A stretch of DNA of 64,000 bases from Leishmania martiniquensis (lineage: Eukaryota; Euglenozoa; Kinetoplastea; Trypanosomatida; Trypanosomatidae), in contig NC_090169.1 in the NCBI RefSeq assembly GCF_017916325.1, positions 1,438,501-1,502,500 of the forward strand. Reading direction: 5' to 3'. Below, piece after piece: positions 43,411-53,933 of this stretch. The position numbers and the translations under genes were made by a program. Below the pieces are notes generated by a model that was not told the origin of the DNA, did not search any database, and saw nothing but the letters and a program-made list of their open reading frames with translations. Each line of letters begins with the position of its first letter. Position 1 is the stretch's first letter.

Positions 43411-44896
43411 GCTCAGTGGCGGGGCAGAAATGTCGTCTGTGACGGCGATGCTGTCGCAGCAGCTGAGGGAGCACCCGTTCCACATTTTACTGGAGCTTTT
43501 CTTCGCCGCCGCTCTCGCTTATCTTCTGCAGCAACGCTTCCGTCGCCGCAGGAAGCCAAAGACGCTGAATCCGATGAGCACGGTGACCCTTGAGGAGCAG
43601 GAGCGTCGCCTTGCCGCCTTCCAGTCGGCTCCTTTCCGTGCAGAAAGCCCGGTGACGTCGAACGTGCCTGTGCCAGAGTACCACGGACTGATTGAGGTTG
43701 TGGGACGGAGGGGGAGCCACATCACCATCCTGCGGTCCGGCTCGCCTGAGGCGGAGGAATGCCTGGACTTGGCCACGTACGACTTCCACTCGTTCTCGAC
43801 GCTGCCGGAGATTGTCGAGGTTGCGCGGGCAACCGTGAACGCTTACGGCGTTGGCAGTTGCGGGCCCCGCGGCTTCTACGGCACCATCAAGCCGCATCTT
43901 GTGGTGGAAAAAGACCTGGCCACGTTCTTGAACACGGAGGAGGCGGCTGTGTACAGCTTCGCATACGCCACCGTTTCGACCCTCATCTCGTGCTTCGCCA
44001 GCCGCGGTGACTACCTTGTGTATGACGATGGCGTGAGCTGCTCCGTGATCGATGGCTGCAGGCTTTCTCGCTCGAATATTCGCTCCTACAAGCATTGTGA
44101 CATGAAGAGCCTGGAAGAGCAGCTGAAGGAGGTGGAGGCGAAGGACGGGTGTCAAAGTCCGCACCGCCGCTTCGTTGTAACGGAGGGCCTCTTCTCACTC
44201 ACCGGCGACATCTGCCCGCTAGCAAAGATCTTGGAGCTATGCCACAAGTACAAATTTCGGCTTGTGCTCGAGGACAGCCATGGATTCGGTGTGCTAGGCA
44301 AGTCGGGACGTGGCACCCCGGAGCAGTTCAACATTCCAACGATGGATGTCGACCTGTACATTGGCAGCCTGAGCACGTCTATGGGCGCCGTCGGTGGCTT
44401 CTGCGCGGGCTCATCGATCGTGGTTGATCATCAGCGTCTCGCCGCCACGGCGTACGTTTTCTCGGCGTCGCTTCCCCCCTACATCACGGCCTCCGTATCA
44501 CAGTCGCTAGCAGTCCTGACTCGTGATGAAACATTGGTGGCCAACCTGCAAAAGCATGCGAAGCGCATGCGTAAATACCTCCGCGAGGCGGGCTTCAATT
44601 CAAAGAAAATCAAGCTTCTGGACTGTATCGATGATGTGTCTCCGGTCATTGTACTGGCGGTGGAGCCGTCGTACGTCGAAAGCGAGGGGCTCGCGAAGGT
44701 GGAGAGTCGTCTCCAACGCGTCATCAACGCTCTGCAGAGGAAGAGGGTGGCCGTTATACGAAATGTCTTCACCACAGATGAGCCGGTGAAAATGTGCTCG
44801 GGGCTGCGCATCTTAGCTAAGAGCATGGCGACAGAGGACGAGGTGAAGGCGGCGCTGAAGGAAATCGAGGCTGCCGTGAAGGCTGAGTTTCCGTAG
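43400..44896 (+). CDS. SPT1: Serine palmitoyltransferase subunit 1 (LCB1-type)
   Basis: 498 residues from ATG 43400, or 488 from ATG 43430, which splice-site position may favour. An N-terminal membrane segment (about 27-44) is followed by RRRRK, then an alpha-oxoamine synthase fold. YGVGSCGPRGFYGT (Cys154) is the conserved LCB1 block carrying the cysteine altered in human HSAN1. EDSHGFGVLG is present near the cofactor site. Where LCB2 has the PLP lysine (T-K-S-F-G), this protein has STSMGAVGG (322-332), so it is the non-catalytic partner. With LCB2 it condenses serine and palmitoyl-CoA in the ER, the first step of sphingolipid synthesis. From memory, L. major SPT1 lies on chromosome 34. Confidence 0.96.
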   Translation: MRSKLSGGAEMSSVTAMLSQQLREHPFHILLELFFAAALAYLLQQRFRRRRKPKTLNPMSTVTLEEQERRLAAFQSAPFRAESPVTSNVPVPEYHGLIEVVGRRGSHITILRSGSPEAEECLDLATYDFHSFSTLPEIVEVARATVNAYGVGSCGPRGFYGTIKPHLVVEKDLATFLNTEEAAVYSFAYATVSTLISCFASRGDYLVYDDGVSCSVIDGCRLSRSNIRSYKHCDMKSLEEQLKEVEAKDGCQSPHRRFVVTEGLFSLTGDICPLAKILELCHKYKFRLVLEDSHGFGVLGKSGRGTPEQFNIPTMDVDLYIGSLSTSMGAVGGFCAGSSIVVDHQRLAATAYVFSASLPPYITASVSQSLAVLTRDETLVANLQKHAKRMRKYLREAGFNSKKIKLLDCIDDVSPVIVLAVEPSYVESEGLAKVESRLQRVINALQRKRVAVIRNVFTTDEPVKMCSGLRILAKSMATEDEVKAALKEIEAAVKAEFP

Positions 44897-46263
44897 CTGA
44901 TGCCGCAGTGGTGCGGCCGAGAGAGGCACGCGCGCGTGTTGCCGTTTGCGTGTCTCACGATGGTGGTGGTGGAAGGGAGAGGTGCACGCCACTCACGACC
45001 ACCTTTGCTCTCCTGCAGGGGCTGATATGGTCCAGTGGGAAGGAGGCACCGTGAGCTATGAGCGCTCTGCTGTATCCACGTCTCTTACGAGTGGTGCTTT
45101 CGTGCCTCCTATCACGCACGGAAGGGTTGTCTCGGCTCAAGGGCGCGCACGCGGCGGCAGGAACGTTTCCCCTTTTATCCCTATCAGTGGTTTCGCACTC
45201 GTTTCTCTGCAGTCGCCAGCGAATCCCTGAACGCGCCACAGTCGCACTCTCCAGACAAAGAAGGAGCAGAAAGCGTCGCTCACGAGCGGCACGTGCCGAT
45301 ACGTACACCGCGTGCCGCGAGGCGCTGCAGAGAGCTGCACAGGCGCAGGTGATGGAAGAGAGGCGAGCGGGGAATGCGTGGCCTATACGCACATGCTCAG
45401 TGGCTGCCGCCTTTTCACGCGGTCTATGCAGGCCAAGCCACAGGCAGCCAGGTGCAACGCTCGTCACCTACCACGAATATGTCTCTATTGGCCTGTCTAG
45501 CTCACGATTGACGTCACAGATGCACATCTTGCTCGAGAAAACACGATGTGTGACGCGGCATCGCTGTTGCCGCTTGTTCCCTTTCCATTCGTCTTTTTTT
45601 TTGTGGGAGTGGTGATGTTCTTGGAAATGTTTTCGTGCCAGCTGCATCGTCAAAATGGCGAACACACACCCACTGTCGTCTTCTTAAGGGTCTTCAGCTT
45701 ATCAGCCCCACATCACACGCGCGTCTCTCCTGCTCTGTTGTCGGCCTCTGCCTCTCCCTTTTTTTGTTTATCGTTGTCGCCTTCTGCGCCTTTGTAATGC
45801 CTTTGCCTTTCCCTCTCCCTATGGTGCTGAGCGTCGCCGCCATTTCTACCTTTCCCCGTCCCCCCTTCCTCCCCCTCCCCCTCATCCTCTCCCCCTATGT
45901 GCCCTTCATCTTGCCAGAATTCTGTCCTGCGTTGCCAGGTTTCAACAACGGATCCTTGGTGAAGTGGGCGGGTGAGGATGTCAAGAGCAGGAAGAAGAAA
46001 AAAGAGTTACTCGCCACCGCAGATAGAAAGGGGGGCGCGCTTACTCGTCTCACGACGTCGCTACCCATCCAAATAGCGTTTGCGCCCTTCAGCTTTCGTT
46101 CCATCGAATGGCGGAGCGCATGGCGCTGTCGTGGTGGTGCCTCTATCCGTCGCTTCCCACACATGCAGCCGCAGCGCCGTCCCCTGACATGGCGGGGTGT
46201 GATGGCACCGTGACAGACGAGCCAGTGAGCCTCTGTGTGTGTTTTTTTTTGTGGGTGCCTGCT

Positions 46264-46292
46264 GGGAGCCGCGCACAGAGAGCGCGGCTCCC
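46264..46292 (+). repeat. Perfect 11-bp GC-rich hairpin
   Basis: GGGAGCCGCGC at 46264-46274, a 7-nt loop ACAGAGA, then GCGCGGCTCCC at 46282-46292, exact complements. It lies about 1.37 kb after the SPT1 stop, immediately after a run of T and before the CT-rich region, so it could be in the SPT1 3' UTR or the intergenic part of the precursor. Confidence 0.85.
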
Positions 46293-46769
46293 ATCTCTGC
46301 AAGATTCCTCTACTCCGTTCTCTTCTACATCTTGTCCTTTGCTTCTTCCCTTGCTAGCATCACTCCAACCCCGCTTCCTCTCTGGTGCGGGATTGCCCTC
46401 GTTCATGACGCTGAACGGACCGGGCTTCGTTTCATCCGATTGTGCCTGGTCAAGCGCCATCGAATCCACAGCTCGATTTGTGAGCAGAAAAAAAACGAAA
46501 ACAAAAACAAAAGGAGGAGGAGAGGAGGAGGTGCGAGGGCGTACCTCTAAACATTCCGCTGCTATCTTCATTGGTGGGCTTTTTGCTTTTCGTTACAGGG
46601 CTTGTGCGCATTCCCTCCCCCTTTCGCTACCGCCGCCACAGTGATCGCTTCTATTCTTTTCTTTCTCTGACCCACACGCCCACACATAGTTGGGCATTCC
46701 CGTCTTACCCTGAGAAGCACCTCCTAAATTGTGCACATTATTGCTCACATGATTTTTTCTTTACTCTTT

Positions 46770-47770
46770 CTTTTTCCGCTATTCCCCTCCCCCACCCTCT
46801 CTCTCTCCCTCTCTCCCTCCCTCGTTGGATCGCTGCTTCAAGAGGTACCCTCGATTCATCACTGTCCTCACTCTGCAGACGCCGAAAGAGACGCGCGGCG
46901 GTGTCACCTGTGCCGCACTCGTTTAGGTCTGGCTTACGTCTGCTCTCTCGTTTCCTTTGTCGCCCTCCTCCGTACATTCACCATTGCCATAAGGACGCTC
47001 TCCCACGGCTGACTCACGCAATCGCCCGTTATCCGGCGAATCGCGCGCCGGATTATTATTTCTTCCCGCCTGCACTGTGTCTATCCCCCCTTCCCCCCTT
47101 CTGTGCATTTGGCTTTGCTCCGCCTTCTTCCCTCATTCTCCCCCTCTCCCCCTCTCCCTTTCTCTCTCCCCCTCTCGCTTCTGTGTTGGACACGCGCGAG
47201 CCCCTGCCCTCACCGTCACCCACGTTTGGTCTTCATCTTTGTTGTATGTGTCATTGCGTATCATCCATTTACCCTCCATCGTCGGTGATCCCGTTGAAAG
47301 AGCGTCTTTGTGCCTTCCCCATCACCTTCGTCATCGCCGTCCTTCAATCCATCCTTTCCCGCGTCCCCCCTCCCCCCTCCCCACCACACGTGCGCGCTTT
47401 TCTCTTCCTTTTCCCTTGACGGAGGCGGGCTGCATCTGCATCAAAGGCGTTTCTTTCTCTCTGCTGTGTTTGTGCGAACCTCTTCTGAGAACACGGTCCT
47501 CTCTTACTTGTCGGCCTCCCTCATGCCACTTTTCTACCCCCGCTTCACCCCTCTCCGCCCATTCTCTTGCCATTGAGCTTGTTGTCCCTCCCCACCCTTC
47601 TCCCACACAATTGCCCGTCCCCCACCCCCTCCCCGACCTCGCGTTAGCACCGCATTTCCTTCGCCCCGTTACTTCGGCGTGTTGCGCATCTCTCCCTTCT
47701 TTTGTGTTTTCTTCTTTCTCCCCCTCTCTGTTTCGCGTCTCTCCCCCCTCGCGCATAAGCCTCGCTGCCG
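46770..47770 (+). repeat. About 1 kb pyrimidine-rich low-complexity region
   Basis: The + strand is overwhelmingly C and T over about 1 kb, far longer than a normal splice tract. It is broken by only scattered purines. It lies upstream of the gene at 47990. Confidence 0.7.
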
Positions 47771-47817
47771 CCGCCGCCGCGCTCGCAGTTCCAGTCTAAA
47801 TAGTCTGCTCGTGCGCT

Positions 47818-47852
47818 TCGGCCTCCGCTCTCCTCCCCCCTATCGTTCTGAG
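47818..47852 (+). promoter_or_regulatory. Candidate trans-splice acceptor of the 489-residue protein gene
   Basis: A C/T tract ends in TTCTGAG, with AG at 47851-47852; ATG 47990 is 137 nt downstream. An alternative AG at 47883-47884 follows CTCTAACCGC. Confidence 0.3.
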
Positions 47853-47989
47853 GCGGGGTGTGTAGTCCACCGCTCTAACCGCAGCCAGAGGCGGAGGATT
47901 CACAGGTTTCCACCTGGGCCTCAGCTTGCCGCTTAGGGGTGGGGGGAGTAAAGACACCACCAGCAAGTATTCGTCGAGGGTGGAGCGTA

Positions 47990-49459
47990 ATGGTCTTGCC
48001 TCCTGCTTTGCGTCTAGGCCCGCATGAGGTGAGGATCCTCCCTATTTGTCGCAGCGCGGAGATCGCGCCCGGCGTGCGCCGCTGCAGTGACAGTCTCCTA
48101 ACAGCGTTCTGCTTTGTCGGTGAGCTTCAGCCAGACGCCGCTGAGGGGAGCGGCGAAATCAGCGACGCTGCCGGTGACTCGAGTAGTCGGGGAGTGCCCA
48201 TCCTCTGGTACTACTCGCCGCTTTTCCAGTATGAACGCAAGAGAATCCGGGTCGAGGAGGGCGTAGTCGAGGCGGCGTTGACGAAGACCGTGGCGGCGTA
48301 CCAGCATCCCGTTGTGAACTCTCCGTCACTCGAGCTTGGCGGCGCAGAGGCGTACGAGTGCAAGGGCTCTTGCCCAGTGCGGCGGAGTGAGGCGCCGAGC
48401 GCGGCGCTAAAGGTGGCGTGTGTCCCTGCTGTTCCAGCGCTCTATCTTCGTGTTGGCAGCTCTACAACATTCCGCGAGTATGGACTGGTGATGGAAGAGC
48501 GGCAAAGTGCAGCCCTCGGCGCTTCTGCAGAGCCGTGCACACAGGGAGGTGCCGATGTGACCGGTGGCGGCGATGGAGAACGATCAGAGCGTGCAGCCCG
48601 CAAGCCGCCGTTTTTTGCACCCCTGAAGCCGAAGCGACCCTCACTCAGACCGATCGACAGGCAGCTTCATGGCAGCGATCTTCAAAGCATGCTGAGGCTT
48701 CTCCACAGGCAGACTAATTTCCTGCACCGAGGCAGCCCCCTCGTCAGTGCATTGGCACAAGTTGGCGGTGCGCAGGTGGAAGATTTGGAGGAGAAGTCGC
48801 GGCAGCCGAGATCACCCAGCAAGGAAGCTAGCAGTGCTCTTCTAGCCGCACCGTTTCTGCGTTCAGAGAGCGATGGGGACGATGGGCCACACGAGTTCGC
48901 GGCGTCCGTCTCCCTCTCACTCGTCCGCGAGGAGGAAAGGCGCGCATCATGCTGTGAACCGCGTGCTGAGCAGTGGGTGAAGCCCGAGGTCTGTGCGTGC
49001 AAGGATGTCCCGCGCGGCAGCTACCGTGTCGACGGCGCCGGCAGCTCCAGCGTGTCTTCAGCGCTCTTTTCCAGGTCTCTCTTGTGCTTGGCATTCCCCG
49101 ATCCGACCAGCGAGCTGAGCACGCTGGGCTCCGTCGAGGCAGAGACGGACGACTTCCACTCCTGCTCAACCGGACCCAGCGACTCGTGTGACCGCCTCCT
49201 CAACAACGCGCACTTACACTCGTTGGCGGTCACATGTCTTGCGTTCGACACTTTTACCCCGTTGACGATGGGTGCGTCTTGTCCGACGCCTCCGGCAGCG
49301 CCGAAGCCGCGATTTGCTCGTCGACTTCCGCTTCACACGTTCGCCAACAACAACAAAGGCTTACCGCTCTCCACCCACGCGCTACATGCGCCCGCCGTCC
49401 AAGGAATCTGGCCAGAGCGGGAGTCAGCGATTGCAGCCACACCGCAAATATCACGGTAG
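47990..49459 (+). CDS. Unidentified protein with two conserved-looking ends and a disordered middle
   Basis: 489 residues from the first ATG; the frame is open 51 nt upstream from a GTG. The N-terminal 180 residues look folded: VRILPICRSAEIAPG, PILWYYSPLFQYERKRIRVEEGVVEAALTKTVAAYQHP and a LYLRVGSSTTFREYGLV strand. The middle (about 185-370) is Ser/Ala/Glu/Arg-rich and probably disordered, interrupted by LQSMLRLLHRQTNFLHRGSP, a likely helix. No signal, TM or known motif is seen. I do not recognise it. Third-codon GC and consistent frame length support a real gene. The extremely pyrimidine-rich upstream region supplies ample splice tract. Confidence 0.7.
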   Translation: MVLPPALRLGPHEVRILPICRSAEIAPGVRRCSDSLLTAFCFVGELQPDAAEGSGEISDAAGDSSSRGVPILWYYSPLFQYERKRIRVEEGVVEAALTKTVAAYQHPVVNSPSLELGGAEAYECKGSCPVRRSEAPSAALKVACVPAVPALYLRVGSSTTFREYGLVMEERQSAALGASAEPCTQGGADVTGGGDGERSERAARKPPFFAPLKPKRPSLRPIDRQLHGSDLQSMLRLLHRQTNFLHRGSPLVSALAQVGGAQVEDLEEKSRQPRSPSKEASSALLAAPFLRSESDGDDGPHEFAASVSLSLVREEERRASCCEPRAEQWVKPEVCACKDVPRGSYRVDGAGSSSVSSALFSRSLLCLAFPDPTSELSTLGSVEAETDDFHSCSTGPSDSCDRLLNNAHLHSLAVTCLAFDTFTPLTMGASCPTPPAAPKPRFARRLPLHTFANNNKGLPLSTHALHAPAVQGIWPERESAIAATPQISR

Positions 49460-52211
49460 AGACCTCACTGCGCTTCAGGCAAGCGACAAACCTATCATGA
49501 ACGTTGCCCGTGTATGCTGCGTTGGCTGAGATGACTGGAGGGGACGTGGACGGAAAGGCTGCAGTGTCTTCTTCATCGTCTGTGTTGCTTCCGTCTTTTT
49601 TGTTCTCCGTGTGTGTATACCCTTCCGCGCCGCGTCGCCTCTTCTTGTGCCCTCCTCCCCTTTTTTCCATTCCTCGCGTTTCTCTTGGGCTCAGAAACCA
49701 CTCTTGCTGGAGGGCTCATGTGCAGTGGGTATGGGTGGGCCTTGTCGTGGCCTCTTCGCGTATGCGCCACGCATGCGTGCCCATCTCTCTCTCTTTCTCT
49801 GTGTGAATGTGTTTATGTGTGGCCTCTTGTGCTTTCGGGCGCCTCACCCCCACAAGAGGCTGTCCATGGAGTAGCGAAGGCCGAAACGAACTGCAAGGCT
49901 AGTCAAGGACACGTAAACGCAAGAGATTAGTTTAGATGGGCACCGGAAAGGAGAGGAAAGGAGTGTGTGTGTGGTGGTGGTGATGGTGTTTGGAGGGGGG
50001 GCAGGGGAAGACCAATGCAGAATCTGAAGTCTCCAACACTTCTCCTCCTCTCTCCTTCTGTCGTATGTGAAGACATTTTTTCGTGTTGGCCGCTGAGCGC
50101 ATTGCGCTTATTCTTTTTTATTTTATTTTTTTGCTGCTCTTTTGTTGTTGAGTTTGCGTGCGTGAAGGGCGCTGAGTGCTGCAACACTGCCGCCTCGAAG
50201 TGGGGGCCTCATATGTGTCTGGCGTGTGTGAGAGACACTGTGGCGTTGTGTGTACTCTTCTTTCATGAGGTTGCTGCACCTTATGTCGCTTCGGTTTTGG
50301 CTGCACTCGCTGGCCTCTTTGGGTTTTGTTGTGAGGCGAGCGCACCCCACTTTCTGTGGGCGTGTGTGTTGTGGGTGTGGACTTGTTTGGTGCTCACCAC
50401 CTCATGAATTGTCACCTCTCTCTCTGCTCTCTACTCCTCTGTCCGCATTCCGTTTACACTTTTGGTACTATTCCAGTGCGACATTGTCTTGGTGTGTCTG
50501 TGCGCACGCGAAAGGCGCTTGATGCTCTCTTTTTGTGCCTCTTCATTACTCGCGCGAATGCTGATGATGGAGGTGTCGGAGGGGTCGGTGAAGCTCGCGC
50601 TGTCGTACTCGTGTCTGTCGTCCCTTCTCTTTGTGGGCGCTGTAGGTGTGTCACGCAGGATGCGCTGCCGTCATTGAAGGGCGCCCTGCTCTGGGGGCTC
50701 CATGGTCGGGTGCGCCACCACACCCGTCCTCCACCCCCCATCCCTCCCTCTCCGCTGTTTTCACGTGATTTTCTCTCCCACTTCGTCACTGCGTGTTTTC
50801 TCATCCTCATTTTTGAAGGTTTGCTGTCGCCCCTGTCAGCGCTCCTTTGGGCCTCTTCGAGTGCGTCTTCTCCGCATGGACCCCGGCAGCAGTGCACAAG
50901 ATGTCTGCCGCAGAGAGCGGCCTTAGTCCCGCTCAGGGGTAACACCTACACCTGCAGATAGTATACCGTGCGCTCTTGAAGTGTGTCCGTGTGGGTTTTT
51001 GGGTGCGGGTCTGCATTTTGTCTTGTGGCTCGCTTGCCCACTTTTTTTTTCCACGTGGGAAGTATGAGCACTCCTCTTTCGCGTTGGTCTGCTTTTCTTG
51101 ACACGTGGCTGCGTGACGGCAGCGGTTACCGCGCTTTCCTCAGTATTCCAACTGTGCCATCTTCGCGTTGGAGCCACAGCAGCGCGCTTTCAGACGAGAG
51201 AAAGCATCACCGTTGCCGCTCGGAACGCTGCAGCCCTACGGGTGCCGTGCTTCCGAGCGCTGGTCATAAGCGAATGAAGGTGCTTGTGTCATCTCTTTTG
51301 CCTCTCTCACGCTCCCGCCGCATATATCGCAGATGTAGGCCCTCTCATGGTGCTAGGCGCAGCTGCCCGTACATCTTCGGTGCCGCTCGTATGTGCCTCT
51401 ACGTACGCACTGGACGCGAGGCGGTTCAATCACTTGCCTTTTTTTCTCACGAACTCTCGCCATTCTCTTTCACTTCTGCACGTCCCTTGCTCTCGCCATC
51501 ACTCTTTCTTGATGCCCCAACGAACGATAGCGCAGGTGCGTGTGAGCCGAGGAGCGTGAGCTTGGACGCGTGCTGCGCATCGCCGGCATCCTCTCCCTCT
51601 GTGCACACGCCTGTGCATTTCTGCTCCACTCATACAGACAAGAAGCCCATCAACGCGCACGCGAGTAAACTCCTCCCTCTGCTCTTGCGCCGGCAGGTGA
51701 GCGAAAGAACAGCAGCCATTATCCGCTGGTGTGCTGTCTCGACGCACTTGTTTTTCACACGCGCCTCTCTGTCGCGTATTTTTTTTTTCGTTCTCCACAA
51801 AGGCGAACGTGCGCGAGAGATCTCACGTCATGTCGAGACTGCTTGCGCGGTGCACAACGAAGAGAGAAGACAAAAATCCGCACGCCCACACATCTCCTTT
51901 GCCATAGAAGGCTGCTTGGGAACAGTACTTGCGGCACACCATAGAGTGCGTCTCACCCACACGTGTCTTTCTCTATCATAGCTATCTTCGTCCTCTGACT
52001 TGTGGTCGCCCACTCGATCGAATACGTCCTTTCGGGTGATATCCAGCCAGCGCACCCCTGTCTCTTGTGCTACCAAGGCTCAGCTGTTGGGCTGCAGTTA
52101 AGCTCCTCACTGCTTCCTCACCCTAGGCCTCAGTTTTCTTGTGCTCTCCGGCTGTCTTCTTCAGCGCTACCCCTTATCCCCCACTCCGACGTCGTTTCGG
52201 CAGCTGTCCAG
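49460..52211. other. 2.75 kb spacer with a doubtful open frame
   Basis: It is mostly T/C- and GT-rich. One frame is open from a GTG at 50983, with ATG at 51064, to TAG at 51981 (305 residues from the ATG). It starts plausibly after a T-rich tract and an AG, but its codons are not clearly G/C-ending, and the protein is Ser/Arg/His/Cys-rich without recognisable domains. I do not annotate it as a gene; see findings. Confidence 0.5.
52134..52164 (+). promoter_or_regulatory. Trans-splice acceptor of the zinc-binding protein gene
   Basis: A T/C-rich tract ends in CTTCTTCAG, with AG at 52163-52164. ATG 52212 is 48 nt downstream, so the GTG-initiated extension from 52002 is not translated. Confidence 0.45.
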
Positions 52212-53933
52212 ATGAATGGCGCTCGCCGATTCTCAGCTGCGCCGGTGAACTTTGACCGCTTCATCGTGCTGGCCCGCTCGTACTCGCGCAGCTTGTCGCC
52301 TGACAAAGAGCTTGACCAAATGCTACGACCTTTTGAGGGTCGGGCGACGACAACGACCAACACCGCCACACGCGAGTCCACAGCCAGTCGAGTGAGGACT
52401 CCGCCGCCGCGCCCTCCGACGTTGTGCAGGGATGAACTTGCTTGCAAGGAGCTCGTTGCCACGCAGGTGCTGCGTGGGAAGCCTTACGGGGGAGTCACGC
52501 GTTCCGCCTTGGCGACGCTGGGCACGGCAGCAGACAAGACTCTCTTCTCCACTCGCGCCACGACGTCCATGTCGCGAAACGCTTCTGGCTGTGCAGCCGA
52601 AACGCCCTCTGTTATTTTCGCCGGCTCCTCTGACTCCGCCAACGGCGGCTTCCCTGTTGGAGAGGAGACACAGGAGCTGGGGTCGAGTACCTACTCGGTA
52701 GACGATGTGGACCCTCTTCTTCGCGCGGTCCTGCAACTCGGCAGTCCCCTCTATGATCCTGTCAAGCGGCAGTTTGTGTGTTGGCGACTGCATCGTCTAG
52801 AGAAACGGCCACGCACTGCCTACGGCAGCGTCGACGGGGTCAGCTGTGACTTTTGCGGCCACACCGATTGGCTTGAGAAAGGCGAACGAGCGAGCAATCC
52901 TCCCCCGATGAGCGCGAGTTTGGTGACCGCGAAGGAGGAAGAGGAGGGCGCAAAGTCGCGTTTAGTCGTCGTGCCGTCCCCCGCGCGTTCTCGCTGTTTC
53001 TACCACTGCTCCGCCTGTCTGGCGGACATATGCTGGGCGTGCCTTGAGGAGATTCGGTCAGATGAGCGATTCCACATTCCCTGCCTGAAGTGCCAGCGCT
53101 GTGGAGGCTGCGAAACGCGCCAGAATGCGCCTATGCATCGGTGCACGGAGCTTATGCTCATCTCCGACGATGACGACGAAGGCGAGGTAAGCGCAGGCGT
53201 GCAGCCGTTGCCTGCCCCGCGAGGCAGGCATGCCGACGCGTCTGAGGCACCGCCAACAACGCCACCGTTGCTATCACCACCAGCATCACTGACGAGGGCA
53301 CCACCAAAGCACAAGGGCGTCCCGATCGGCAGCCCGGTCCGTCTCGGTCTCTCCCGGAGACATCGGCAGGCTGCCAAAGAGCAAGCGGCGCCAGTCCCTG
53401 TGGAAGCCGCGCAACCCGAGAGGAGCGCCAGCTCAGCACCCCACCAAAAGCGTAAGCGAGCTTCGCCCGGGACGACCGCAGTTACAAAGCCGCGCATTGA
53501 GAAGGAGGCCTATGCGAGGGCCGATACATATCCTCTCGGTGACGCCAGCGACGAGACTCACCGGCCGCTGCGGCAGGTGTCTGCGGGCGCTGTGCCTCGG
53601 CTGGCGCCATCAAGGCAGAAAGAGGAGGACATCTCAGACGGGGACGAATCGAGAAATCCTGTGGAAGCCGCTGTGCCCCCTTTCGCGCGGTACGAGGTGT
53701 ACATCACCCCTCGCACAGCGGAGGAGGTAAGCGAGGTCGGGCGTATCGCCAGGGAACAGCACCTCGTCTGCTCGACGGCACCGTCGTTGGCGAGGGTGAG
53801 TGCGTTCTACTTTGCCACCCGTCTTGCTGCAGAGACATGCGTCGATCGCGCCAGCATGGCTTCGCTGGAAGCAATCCTGAAGCGCAATGTGAAACATGTG
53901 TGCCGCACGTTCCCTTCTCCGCATCCCTTCTGA
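52212..53933 (+). CDS. Protein with a ZZ-like zinc-binding module and disordered C-terminal half
   Basis: 573 residues from the first ATG. After a basic, Ser/Thr-rich N-terminus, residues about 175-305 contain a dense Cys cluster: CDFC (212, 215), CSAC (266, 269), CWAC (274, 277) and CLKCQRCGGC (291, 294, 297, 300), with nearby His. The C-x2-C ... C-x2-C-x4-C-x2-C order followed by a histidine resembles a ZZ zinc finger with an extra Cys pair, which could also be read as a PHD-like treble clef. The region 305-490 is Pro/Ala/Arg-rich and acidic, so probably disordered. A short folded-looking C-terminus (YEVYITPRTAEEVSEVG onward) ends the protein. Zinc binding is likely; a nuclear or ubiquitin-related role is only a guess. 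Confidence 0.8.
   Translation: MNGARRFSAAPVNFDRFIVLARSYSRSLSPDKELDQMLRPFEGRATTTTNTATRESTASRVRTPPPRPPTLCRDELACKELVATQVLRGKPYGGVTRSALATLGTAADKTLFSTRATTSMSRNASGCAAETPSVIFAGSSDSANGGFPVGEETQELGSSTYSVDDVDPLLRAVLQLGSPLYDPVKRQFVCWRLHRLEKRPRTAYGSVDGVSCDFCGHTDWLEKGERASNPPPMSASLVTAKEEEEGAKSRLVVVPSPARSRCFYHCSACLADICWACLEEIRSDERFHIPCLKCQRCGGCETRQNAPMHRCTELMLISDDDDEGEVSAGVQPLPAPRGRHADASEAPPTTPPLLSPPASLTRAPPKHKGVPIGSPVRLGLSRRHRQAAKEQAAPVPVEAAQPERSASSAPHQKRKRASPGTTAVTKPRIEKEAYARADTYPLGDASDETHRPLRQVSAGAVPRLAPSRQKEEDISDGDESRNPVEAAVPPFARYEVYITPRTAEEVSEVGRIAREQHLVCSTAPSLARVSAFYFATRLAAETCVDRASMASLEAILKRNVKHVCRTFPSPHPF

Larger units (their letters stand above)
44897..47989. other. 3.1 kb spacer with an exceptional pyrimidine tract and a strong hairpin
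   Basis: No supported gene. It contains an 11-bp hairpin at 46264-46292 and about 1 kb of almost continuous C/T on the + strand (46770-47770). Open frames of 178-282 codons here start mostly at non-ATG codons and translate to Ser/Leu/Pro/Phe-rich sequence because pyrimidine-rich DNA lacks stop codons on that strand. Confidence 0.6.

Noticed and set aside
46571..47799. Two long overlapping + strand open frames of 282 and 240 codons
   Set aside because: They translate the pyrimidine-rich region into Ser/Leu/Pro/Phe runs; no coding signal.
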